From NCBI GenBank assembly GCA_001792895.1, contig MARA01000015.1, positions 372,001 to 436,000 of the forward strand: 64,000 nucleotides of DNA, read 5' to 3'. The notes under the pieces are model-generated. The model did no database searches, was not told the origin of the DNA, and saw only the letters and a list, made by a program, of their open reading frames with translations. The DNA is from Lentinus brumalis. Its lineage: Eukaryota; Basidiomycota; Agaricomycetes; Polyporales; Polyporaceae. This document shows, one piece after another, positions 11,746 through 22,587 of the stretch (its first letter is position 1; every line of letters begins with the position of its first letter). A program made the translations under genes and the position numbers.

Positions 11746-14700
11746 TCAACCCCGCATAACCCGCATCCCAGCGAGCTCAGCATGAGTAGCATACACGCCC
11801 ACCGAGATCCCAGCCACTGGCAGCCTCACGATGCCCTCCCCATACTCATGCTCCCCTCCAGCCGCACTCCCGCTCGCCCTGCGCTTCTGCGCCTGCATCT
11901 GACGCACCGCCGCCCGTCTCGCCGCCGCCACCTGCGTATCTCCGAGCGGCTGCTCGCGCTGGCGCGAGCGCGAGCGTTCCTTGCCCTCGCGCATCAGCTC
12001 CACCTTCTCGGGGCGGCTCTTGCGCCCGACGAGCGGCGCAGGGTCTGTGGGCGACACGAGTGCATTCGCGGGAGAAGGGAGCGAGGTAGGGTTGCGTCGG
12101 CCGGCTGTAGGCACCCCCGCAGGACTGTTCGGGAGAGAGCGCGCACCGACCGAGGGAGACGGGATGGGCGTGAGCGGCGACGACGAGCGCATGAGCACGT
12201 CGACCGCGCTCTGCATCTGCATCTGCGAGCTCGAGGCGGCCTGCAGTTGCGGCAGGTTCTTCGTGTCGACCCTCGGCCTCGACTTCCCCTTCGCGCTGGG
12301 CTTGTCCGAAGACGACGATGGCGACGAGGCTCCCGACGCCGCAGCGTGAGCCTCGACCTTCGCAGCTCGCGCGCCACGCTTGTGCTGGCCCCGCCGCGAC
12401 TCCTTCGGGTACTCGCAGGGGAGACCGCGACGCGTGCATTGGCTATAAATGGCCACGTGTCAGTTACCGCCAACGATCCAGAGCAGACAGATACTCACTT
12501 GCATCGCTGAGGTCCACCAGGAGGAGGCGGGCCACATGCGATCTTGCGCTCACGACAGAAGAGGCACGCCATGATCGGCTTCTTCTTCTCGGCCTCCTTC
12601 CCGGTGTCAACGCTCGGTGCAGTCGCCACCGCCATATCGAGCTTGAACATCGCCTGCCCGGACGCCGGACCGTCGTTGGGAGCGGGCGCGGGGTTAACGA
12701 CGGGGACGGGGACAGGCACAGACGGAGGCGGGGGAATGACGTGGCTGTCGGCCGAGTCGGCTGAGATGGGAGCAGCGATCCTGCGTGGACGACCGCGAGC
12801 TTTCTTGTGCGCGGCGGTATCGGCCGGAGCTGAAGACGGTGGCGACGCAGATCCTGATGCAGCAACTTGATGTTGGGGTGAGCTTGCTGACGCAGGCGCA
12901 GGCGTCTCCAATGTTTGCGTCTCGGTCTGGGTGCGCGGCTGCGGCGTGGGGGGCAACAGAGAGCCCATCGGCGGTGGCGATGAGCTCTTGCGTTTGGCCG
13001 GGAGCGTGGATGCCGAGTGCACAGCGGGACGCGGCTTCGGCGAGAGCGGCGTGATCGCGCCTTCGAGCGTGTAGCTACGTGTGGGACCGGCGGGTAGCGG
13101 ACGCATGGTGTGAAGCGACGCGAGGGGGTACGCGTCGGACATTGCGACAGGGTATGACGCGTCCGGGCTCATGGGGGCGTCGACGTACATGCCGGGCGAG
13201 TATGGGTGCGGGTATGCGGGGACGAGTTCAGCGGAGGATTGCGATGGTGGGGCCGGAGAGTAGCAGTCTGGGGGTTGCGGGGGGTAGAACTGCGCAAGAG
13301 AGGTTATATATGAGCACATGAAGGCGCTTAAGAAGAGGGTCGATCGAAAGGAGATGTGTTGAATAGTCTTCATAGACCAACTCTCCGTCGAATGACAGAA
13401 TGCACACAGCGTGCGGGAGTGGTTAGGGCACGGCTCACTTTCGGTGGCGTCTTGGGGACACTGCGTATACACTATGCCGCAATGGGTAGCCGCACAGGAC
13501 GCGGCATGCCCACGCGGTCGCTCGTTTGGCAGTGATGGCTCGCTCGCTGTGGTATGGCGCGGGACCCTTGCGAAGTGTGGCAAGAGCTACCACGACCGGC
13601 GCGGCTGTGAGCCTGAGCACTCATACGCGACGTAGGCGAGCTGCCTTCGCTTCCCCAGTGCGACGCAGCTCGAGACACATCGCCAATGCGGCGGAACCTA
13701 CAGCATGTCTGCGGGACAATTCCACGAAGAGACGAGCGGCGGACGTCCATCGCCAACGTCTGCGACCAGCGCATGCGCTGGCCACAGATATCCGCGTAGT
13801 GAAGTCCCTCGACGACACTTCACTTCTGAAGCGTCTCATGCAGAGTCTCGCCGCGGAACAAACTAGGACGGGACAAGGACTCGAACGCCCGGGACATCGT
13901 AACTTCGGGACAGGTGCGAGCACCAGCGTCAGCAAATTGGACGCGGCCGCGGAACGCACTGCATAGGAGGACTGTGATGCGCCAATGGCTCGTCCAGGGA
14001 GAGGAGAACGGAAACAAGAGGAGCAGGGCGTCCGGCATCGACGCAGTCACAATGCTTCTCGATGGGGAGGCGAGGCCGCGAGCGGACGCAACAGCTCGGA
14101 AGAGGTAGAAAGGAAGAAAGAAAGACTCACCCCAGCCGCGTTCGCCCAGTTCTGCGTAGCCCCCTCGTCAGCGTACTGCACCGGGTACGGCTGCTCGACG
14201 AAGTCGTGCTCCATCTCCTCCTGCTTGCACTCGTGCATGGGCGCGTCGACGGGGGACTGGACGGTCTCAGGCTCCTCGGTGTACCGGGGGTAGTAGTACT
14301 CCCGCAGGCGTTGCGTATCCGAGTCGGACGGGGTATCTTCGCTCACCCACATGGCCGAGTCTTCAGCTTCGGGGCTCTCCTCCTCTTCCTCCTCCTTGAC
14401 AGGGACAGAGACACCCCGCTCCCCAGCGGAAGGGGCGACACTGATATCTTGCGCGTGCGCATGTGCGTGTGGGGGGCCCCACTGATGCTCGGGACGCGGC
14501 TGATGCGTCGGATGGGGAACGGGGTGGACTCGGGCATAGATTGAATGCTTCCCGAGACAATCGGGGTCAGGAAGACGAGGGCGACATCGGGTAGGATAGA
14601 AGCTGCTCACCTGTACGTACTGCTGCGCGTGCTCAGGGTAGGACGATGATGGAGATGGGGCGAAGCTCGGGACGCGTGCATGCGGCGTCTGTGGGTGCCG

Positions 14701-15150
14701 GGAAGGGGTTCCGAAGGCTGCACCATCGAACAGCACTAGTCAGACTCGAAGTAAGGGATGAGGGAAGGGGGAGGAGAGCGTTCGGTATACGGTATAGGTC
14801 GAGAGAAGACGTACCACCGTCAATCTGCGGGACGCGCGCGAGCGGCGTCTGTGATTGCGGAGCAGAGTTGGCGTACGCTACACCGTGGAAGACTCTCGGT
14901 CAGGATCTGTCGCGTATGGGGATGCGGTGAGTGGGCAGGAGGACGAAGACGTACTGGAGTCAAGCTGAGGCTGCTGGTATGGCGTGGGCTGATTGTGGCG
15001 CATGGCGCCCGGGATCATTCCCACAGGAATGCGAGAAGAGGAAGCGAAATTTGGCGGGGCCCGATGGTCGTCGTAGGGAGGAGGGCGCGACTCGAGGGCG
15101 GGGGGGAACTGGAAGAGGCCGGGGATGGTGGGTGGGCGAGGGTTGAGCAT
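11746..15150 (-). CDS. Zn2Cys6 transcription factor, chimeric middle copy B
   Basis: The best-preserved of the three factors. Exons supported: first exon 14955-15150 (MLNPRPPTIPGLFQFPP start, donor GTACGT), one or more acidic/His-rich exons between 14131 and about 14730 (PVKEEEEEESPEAEDSAMW), 12499-13289, and 11746-12442. The frame through 12499-13289 is open. It holds the AT-hook (KARGRPRR) and, at its end, CLFCRERKIAC; the last exon completes the cluster with NQCTRRGLPC. A Ser/Pro-rich tail with basic stretches follows (SRPEKVEL, QAQKRR). The 5' flank beyond 15210 is identical to that of paralogue A, whereas the body matches copy C, so the gene probably answers to A's regulatory signals. 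Its intron 13290-14130 is about 650 bp longer than the matching intron of A. Role beyond DNA binding is unknown. Confidence 0.8.
13290..14130 (-). other. Expanded intron of factor B (841 bp against 196 bp in A)
   Basis: Donor GTGAGT at 14130 and acceptor GCAG before 13289 match the splice sites of paralogue A at 3380 and 3185. The additional ~650 bp has no counterpart in A. On the plus strand it holds a GC-rich open stretch (13526-13966) with a basic run (STKRRAADVHRQRL), but no motif I recognise. I see no terminal repeats that would mark an inserted element. The same insert is present in copy C at 24131-24971. Confidence 0.5.
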
Positions 15151-15187
15151 GGCTGAGTACGAGAGGCCTGCGATGGGGGATCGAGGA

Positions 15188-15210
15188 TCGGAGGCAGACG
15201 CGGGGGCACT
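15188..15210. repeat. Internal junction between the two duplication units (23 bp)
   Basis: This is the novel joint created by the duplication: the 5' region of a C-type gene on the left meets the upstream region of an A-type gene on the right. The same sequence marks the outer ends at 4346-4368 and 26030-26052. Confidence 0.85.
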
Positions 15211-15241
15211 GGCGGGGTGCATGGCGGGCGAGGGCGAGGAG

Positions 15242-17102
15242 AGAGAGGCGAGAGGCGAGAGGCGAGAAGCGAGAGAAGCGCGACGCGACGCGACTCGATC
15301 GGGACGCGAGTGCGTGCACCGCCACAGCCCAGCCGCGCGTCGAACCACCAGCGATCGGGCAGCCATGCCTGTTGCAGCACAAGACGTTCTGTTACCGGCA
15401 CCTACGAGCAGCAGAGGGGCACCTGCACTGGGTGGAGTACGCTGGGACTCGGACTCGGAGTCGGACGCAGACGGTGAGAGCTGTATTCCGTGCTACTACA
15501 GGCTGTATGCGCTGACCCGCCCTGCTACGTGCCCCACTTCGCCGTCCGCTCTGCGCTCGTCCCCTTTCGGCCGCTTCTCCACCGGAGTCGCAGCTTCCCG
15601 CACAGATCTCCCTTCGCCGCACCCGGGCCCCGGCCCACGCAATCTGCCCATTCCCGGACCCTCCCCGCCGCCGCATCCACCCACTCTCCCTCCTTCTTCT
15701 CCCCGCCATCCACCTGCGAGCTCGTCCCTCCCTCCGACGCGCCTTGGACAAAGCAAAGGTCAGTGTACGCTCCTGGCCGTCCTCCTCGTCTCCGCTGCGC
15801 TCTCCCACCCGCCGTGCTCTTCACGTCTGCACACCGAGTCCGGTCTGCGAACACATAGGTCAGTACACTCGAGCATCGGATCTCTCCTACCTCCCGGCCC
15901 GCTATCCTGTCCTCCTACGATCTGCAGACGTCTACGCTCCCTCGCTGTGCACCTCGTACGAGTCTCGCAGCCTCCAGCTCGGAACTCGCCCTCCCGGCAC
16001 TTGCCGCTGCCCACCTCCTGCCACAAAAGGTAAGCTCCCCACGCGTGACGTCACGCGCCGCGTCTCCTGCGACTCAGCTGAGATCCCCGCCGTGCTTCTT
16101 CTGCTCTCGCACTGCCTGTCTGGACGCCTATCAGCGCTGGACACTCGATCTGGAGGCTCAGAACACGAACCTGCTTAGCAACCTCCGAGCCCGTCTGCTC
16201 GGTCTTCACGGTGCCAGCCACGGCGGGGCAGACGCGAGTGCGATGGTAGGGATTGGTCGACGGTTGGAGTGGCGCTGGACTGCACTGGACGCGTGTATTA
16301 GTACCCTCGATGAGATCTGGCTCGGAATACGAACACTCGACCGCCACACAGCTCGTGATGCAACCACGCGCTCACGCGACGCGTCGACGCCTCGGTGAGT
16401 CCCTCTGACGTGCCAGCGACCGAGAATCAGCTCGTTTGTGCCGCAAGACACGTTCTGCACGCGACGCAGGCTCGACGTCTTATCCGTGAGTGGTCCTCTT
16501 GTGCTGTCGCTCGTGACACCCCCTGACCGTCTTTCCCACATGCGAATAGGAAACGCGGACCACGGCCGCCCATCTCGCGCTGCTGCTGCCGGCACGACCC
16601 CCAGCAAGTCCTCCGCAGAGCGACGTCGTGACACGCAGGCTGCCCGGCCTCGCGTCGTTGCTCACCCACAGCGACGCCGTCGTCCTCCCGAGCAGACAAA
16701 ACGAACAAGTCAGTACTCACCTCCTCCTCCATCTTCGCCCGGGCGGGTGTCGCAGAAACGCACGGCGGCGGCGGGACGAGAGTCGTGGGGAGAACAAAAG
16801 CAGAGCAGCGTGCAGGACAGCCGCTCTGGACCCCGGCCTCGGCAAGGTCCCTGCTTCGAGCTTCGTCTCGTGTGCGTGGGAGACAGGCAGAACCGTTTGC
16901 GGAGCGCCGCTCTGATGTGCAGCGTGGCGTGCACCTCCCGGGCGGCGCTCCTCGGATGGTTCTCGCCTGGAAGATGCCGTACGCACTGCTTGATCGAGAC
17001 GAGCGTACTCAACGCGTGCAATTACAGAGGACAATGCCCGACCGCCGCCTTCGGCGACGGCTCCTGCTCGAGAGCGCAGAATACAGCTATACGAACAACT
17101 AA
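15242..17102 (+). other. Second copy of the candidate spliced transcript upstream of factor B
   Basis: Identical to 4400-6260 and placed divergently from factor B as the first copy is from factor A. See that entry for the splice-site series. Because the copies do not differ, the duplication cannot be used to test for coding constraint. Confidence 0.3.
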
Positions 17103-17900
17103 TCATCCGCCCTCGCCCTCTTCTTTCTCGGATAGCGAACAACAGCCCTCCCCTCGTCCACCGCCCGTCCCAGGTCCTTATCCAGAGCCACGCAGCCGCT
17201 CTCCGCAGACGCGTCGTCGGCCACATACTGAGGCGTCTGCACCCCGTTCTTCCGGTTGCGGAACCGCCGCCTCCACGCCGTGTTGTTGTCCCGACGCTGC
17301 CCGAGGAACGGCGCGTCCGCAGCCTCGGCCCGACGACGCTTCGCCGGGCGGGCCGCGTCCTCGGACGGCGGCGCAGGCCGCACGACGAACGGCGCATTCA
17401 CGTGCATCGTCAGCGTCCCGACCACCCAGCGCACATCCTCGTGCGGCGCGGCGCCGCGGCGGCGCCGTGCCAGAGGCGTGCTCGGCAGGACGCTGTGCGG
17501 GTCGTCCCGTGCCCGGAGCACGTCTTCTGCAGTCGCGTCGCACCAGCGGAGCGTCCCCTCCCACCCCCGGAGCAGCTCCTCGAGATCCCCGGCCGGGATC
17601 TCGTTCGGGTCGCCGAACGGGATGTGCGGCGGCCAGCCGGCGAGCAGCTTGCCCTCCCTGCAGACGACGTGCTTGGGGAACGTGCGCGCGCCCCAGTGCA
17701 TCGCGGCGGTCGTCTTGCCCGCCGACTCGGCTGCGCACGGGAGGTCAGGACGGGAGCTGGCAGCGTGAGAGGGGCACGGGAATGGAAGGCGGCGAGCAGT
17801 GAGACTTACCGAGCCCTCCGACGATCGCCGTGCGGAGCCTGTCGCGGGGTGGCAGCTTGGAGTCCGCTCGTGCGCTGTCTGGCTTGCGTTCGGTGTCCAT
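17099..17900 (-). CDS. Unrecognised 240-residue protein, second copy
   Basis: Exons 17810-17900 and 17099-17730. Identical in sequence to 6257-7058, including the P-loop-like AESAGKTTAA segment and the basic C-terminus. No difference was seen between the copies, so both would make the same protein. Function is not recognised. Confidence 0.6.
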
Positions 17901-20082
17901 GGTCTGTGGCGGCGACGTGCTGCTGAGCGTCCGCAGTGCAGAGGTATGGGTGAGTGGGCAGGAGGAGCAGATGGGGTCTTGTTCGTGCGTCTGGATGCTC
18001 GGGAATCGGGATGCGCCGGCGTCAGGGTCCAAGGTCGGCGGAATTGGGTACGCTTGCTACCATCGCGTGGATGCTTCGGAGGTTTGTTCTTTGATCGGCT
18101 TCTTCGCTCGCTCGGGGCTCTGCAGATATCGCACTCGGACTTCCCCGAGGCTGTCGTGTATGTAGTGTTATTTCCTGAATAGCATGATAGCATTCTGTCC
18201 TTGTCATACAGTGCGCACTCCGAGCGAGAGACCAAGGAGCTGAGGGAGAGATATGCGAGAGTCAGTGCATACGAAGCCCCTCGGAAGAAGGTTCTGCGCG
18301 GCGGGCGGCGGGACCGTCTCACGGTGCAATTCTGGCGTGACTGCATGGCTTCGTGGCTTCGAAGCGTTCACTAATTGTCCGATCACAACCGTGTCTTGAC
18401 ATTGTGCGCAGTGTCCGCACTATCCTGCCATCTCACTCTGTCCATGCCGTCCCTCACACCGTGCTCTGGTCAGTCCGCTAGACGTCCTGCTGAGATGAGG
18501 AGGCGGAGGGCACAGCTGAGGGTGCAGCGGGCAGAGCGCAGGAGAATCGAGATGATCGACATTGTGGCGTCAGTACGTACCAAGTATGGAAGCACACGGG
18601 GACCTTTGTCCATCACGCTGCCAGTCGTCCACGCAACGACAGCCTGATGTTCGAATTCGGACCTTGCTTCTTCATTATCAATCCAGGAACAGCCTCATAG
18701 TACTTCTCTGATTTCCAAGTCGGGTCCGAGCCATCTGCGAGCGACGGTAACTTGAAGTATGTCCTCATCCTGCAGTGCAGGTCGTGCGGCGTATCCAGAC
18801 AGGTATTGAGAAGGCGAGCTGAGCTAGTAAGAGGAAGGAGTACTTCGATCAGCCTTGTGTCTGGCCGAGATCGCAAGAGGAGGAACGGAGGAACGGACAG
18901 CGGCGAGGGCAGACCCTGACAGAAGCATACGAAAGACGTAATTCAATATCAAGCCCGGGCCCGTTTCTCCGCCGTGCACGCGGTACCAATAACTACCTAG
19001 CGCCGTCAACGGGGACCTTGCGGCATCCTCGGAGGGCGGCATGTCGGGGAACTGCGGATAATGCGAGCAGTGGAAAGTTTGTAGGACTCTGTAGCATTAT
19101 CGGACATGGTCGCGCTGCACGTTAGAAAATAGCCTCGGAGTGCTGCCCTGTAAGTCGCTGTAAGATGGCTGAAGGCAGTTCAAGTTGTGGTGACCTGACA
19201 TATACGGTCAGGTTGCCGAAATTTGGACTTACATGACGCACACAGGGCTTGCAGAGAGAGCCTGAGTATATCTCCAATAGGCTCGCCTACAATGTGAGTG
19301 GCTTTGAGAGTAATTTCTGCAACTGGAGAGGCTGGGATGTCCCCAGTGGAAGGAAGAGGGAGGCTGGGAACGGGTCGAAACGAGGTTGTACGAAAAAGGC
19401 AATCTAAGCGCTCTCCGCACTCCAACGGCTTCCGCACGCGCGCGGCCAACTATAACATATCCGCAAGAGGCCTCAGCGCATCGAGACATGCTCAAACGCA
19501 CAGCATGGGTAAGCATAGGTTACAACCAATGATTGAAAGAAGATATACAGGGCATCATACTGAGCTTTCAATGTCCTAGTTTTCTGTGGTTTCAGCAGGT
19601 CTCTGCTGCTCCTATGAGCCGATCGACGACTGGGTACATCTTGAGCATGTCGCTCCCTGTCTCAGATATCCCACGGCCCTCTTCAGTACCTACCCATGTC
19701 TACCCTAGACACCTACGAGGGCCCCGACTTCCCCTGGATTTGCGGGAACTGCTTGAATTGGTGCTATCCCGTCACCCTGGCCTCCTCCTGTCCTCCGCCG
19801 AGGGTTCCGAGCAGCAAATGAGCAAGAGCCCGCCCATCAGCTTCTTGGCGTCTATCTTACGTTACTTGAACAGCCTCGCACCAGATGCGCAGACTTCCCT
19901 CGCGTCGAATTGTCTGGATTTTGTTTCTCCGTCTGGACACCAGCAACCCCGATCATCCGTTCCCTCGACTCTCCGTGTCGTCTTCTGGTTGGCTCGCTGG
20001 CTGGCTCGTACGAGCTCGACTCTCAGGGTGTGGGAAGGACCCCAGAAAGCGTGCCGCATGGGAAGATAGACATTCTCTGGGA
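17901..20082. other. Intergenic of unit 2
   Basis: Same content as 7059-9240: weak plus-strand exon-like pieces and no confident gene. Confidence 0.25.
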
Positions 20083-20092
20083 TCCTCGAGCA

Positions 20093-20098
20093 TATAAG
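20093..20098 (+). promoter_or_regulatory. TATA box, second copy of the mini-exon transcript
   Basis: The catataagct sequence is repeated here at the 10,842-bp offset, again ahead of a pyrimidine-rich tract and the exon/intron-like series. Confidence 0.4.
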
Positions 20099-20401
20099 CT
20101 GGGGCGCGTTCGACTATCCCCGCGCCCGACCATCCCCTGCTCCTGTCCATTAAGTACCCTGCTCCCGTCCCTTCGATACTTTCCGATTATACCTCAGCAG
20201 CTATACTGTATGCTTTGTTTACTGCTGATCCATTATGTCGCATGTATCATCTAGTAGTACACTTCCCACTTGTCTGTAGAACTTCGTCACCGCCCTCTCT
20301 ATACCGAGCTCCCCCTCCTGCGCCTTTCCCCGCCCCGCGCTCTATCCCTACTTCTTTCCATACACATCTCGTACCCTCTATCTCAGCGCGACTCTGACCT
20401 T

Positions 20402-21352
20402 CCTCGCACCTACCCTTTCAGCATCGACATGTACTAGCCTCCGACTTCGAAGGTATGTTCTTCGCTCGTCTGCCTTGGCTCTACGCTGACGTTCGTCTCC
20501 ATTTGCAGCGCTCGGTAGCTCTGAGACTACAAGGCACGTAGTCGACCATTCGCTCTCGTGGTTCTCGTGCTGACGCTGTCGTTTGGTAGACTCGCTAGCA
20601 GCTGACGTCGCAGTGGTGAGTAGGAGGAGTCTTCAGAGTGCCTCAGCTGACTGCTCCGCTGCAGGTCTCGCTCTTGTGCGCGACTGTTGACCCGTTCGCC
20701 TGTTGGATGGTGAGTTGAGACTCGGCCGGGTACGCACTACTTACTCACCTTTACCATACTAGTATCTCCATGTCATGCATGGCACGATAGGTTCGCGGAC
20801 TTGAACGTTGACCTTCATTTCGAGACATGCTGACAATCTTCGCGCAGACCATTGCCTAACAGCTCGACCTTCAAGCTTCAAGTTCTGGTACGTTTGCCGC
20901 TTCTCATATATTTGCTCGGACGGCTGACAGGATCGCGCGCAGGAGACTTGCTTTCGCGTCTTGGCACGCCTTCGCGTTGCTGCATGTTGCAGGTATGTTC
21001 TTCAATGTCGCGGTCGCGTTTTCAGCATGCTGACGCAGACTCTGCGCAGATCGCGGTGGCGAGAGTACTCGCCTTGAGCCATGAAGTCGCAGTGAGTACT
21101 GAGTTTCCTCATACACTGGCAGCCATGGCTGACGAGTCTACGTGTAGAAGACGTCTAGGATTCTATCTGGAGCTCGAGCTCGTGTAAGTCACTTCTGCCC
21201 ATGTCTCTGATGTAAACGAACGCTGACTTGGAACGAATCGGCTCTATACAACCCGCCGCGGATACTGGCCGCAACTCACAGGCTATCCGTCGCAGCCTAG
21301 GTACGGCACATTCTCCCTCGCAATTGACTCGCGTTATTTGCAGCGGTCGTGT
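20402..21352 (+). ncRNA. Candidate spliced RNA of short exons, second copy
   Basis: Identical to 9560-10510. If transcribed, reads from the two copies cannot be told apart within this stretch. Confidence 0.3.
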
Positions 21353-22417
21353 GTTTGCACGCGTTTGCGCGTTGTCGAACGCGTCCCGTCGAGACTTTCC
21401 AGCCGAGCATATGCGGCGCATGCTGGCGCAGTGCCCGCAGCGCGTCGTGCTTCTGAGAGATCGCCGGGCCCGCGTCTTGAGCCTCATGCAGATTGCGACT
21501 TGTTGTACATGCTCCGGCAGGCCGGCCTCACCGTGCCCGGGCAGATGGACGTCGGAGAGAGCTTCGGTGTTGCCAATGGCGCAGCGGCGCTCTCCCGGAC
21601 GGTTCTTGCATTGTCCGGCTTGCTCTGATTTGGGGTTTCGCTTCGTGCACGCGGGAACGTTGATCTGGAGACTGAGTGCTAGCTCGAGCCTCAGCAGTTT
21701 GGTGGCTGAAGGCCGACCCAGATTGGGCGGAGACGAACATTCGAGTCGTCCGCACTCTGTCCTCTCCCGGGCTTGAGAGGCTCTTGAGGCTTGGTGCATG
21801 TTGGGCTGGCATTCTGTCGGCGCCGAGCCGGTGAGGTGTCCCGGCCGGCGGTGCAGTACTGGTGAGGTGACTAGTCGTTCGGCGCATTGCTCAAACCCCG
21901 AGAGTGCGAGTTGCTTGTGGCCTGCTGCCAGACGGCAGCTGTCAGGATGTGTCTCGGCCGGTCTCCTGGAAGAGGAAGCCGGCGGAGCGACTGAGGGTTC
22001 AAGCTGGATACGCACGAGTTCGAGACCCTCGCGCCTCGACGCGGATCGTTCGGGACATGCTCCGAGGAGGTGCAGCACTCGAACATTGTTATTCTGCGCA
22101 GAACAAGTCAGTATCCCGAGTCATGTGGAGAAGACAGAGACTCACGTTGACAGGATGGGTTGCGTCGATCGCGCCTATCGCGGCTTCCTCCAGATGTCGT
22201 CGTAAACGACGGCTTGCGTCGTACCAGCGGTGAGTGCACAGCCGTTGCAGGCTGTCTTGGCGACTCACTACTTAAACAGGTCATTATATTTTGGTAGTAC
22301 GACATGAAGTAATGAGTAGAACATGGTGAGCCCATAGCAGACACGATATCGATATACATGAACGTTAACAGCACGACAGGACAGTAGAGAACAAGGACAA
22401 CAGCGACATTCAAAGCA
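21353..22417. other. Intergenic of unit 2 downstream of the spliced region
   Basis: Same content as 10511-11575; nothing recognised. Confidence 0.25.
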
Positions 22418-22587
22418 GACAACAGACGGTATGTACACAACACTGCATGCAGGATATAGGTACTGATATCAATACAGGAAAGTGAGACGAGTAACACGAA
22501 GAAAGACAAGACGAAGAGCATAGAGCGTACCTCAAGTCGAACACGAACACGGTACGTTTTCCGGAACGTCCGAGCATCCCAGCGTTC

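Larger units (their letters stand above)
4369..15210. repeat. Tandem duplication unit 1 (10,842 bp)
   Basis: Every part compared matches 15211-26052 at an offset of 10,842 bp. The only differences I found are one G fewer in unit 2 at 23790-23794 (6 G at 12948-12953) and one G more in unit 2 at 26016-26021 (5 G at 15175-15179). The unit carries the upstream region of factor A, a candidate spliced plus-strand transcript, the 240-residue gene, a second candidate spliced region and the whole of factor B. Such identity means either a very recent duplication or an assembly artefact. Confidence 0.9.
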
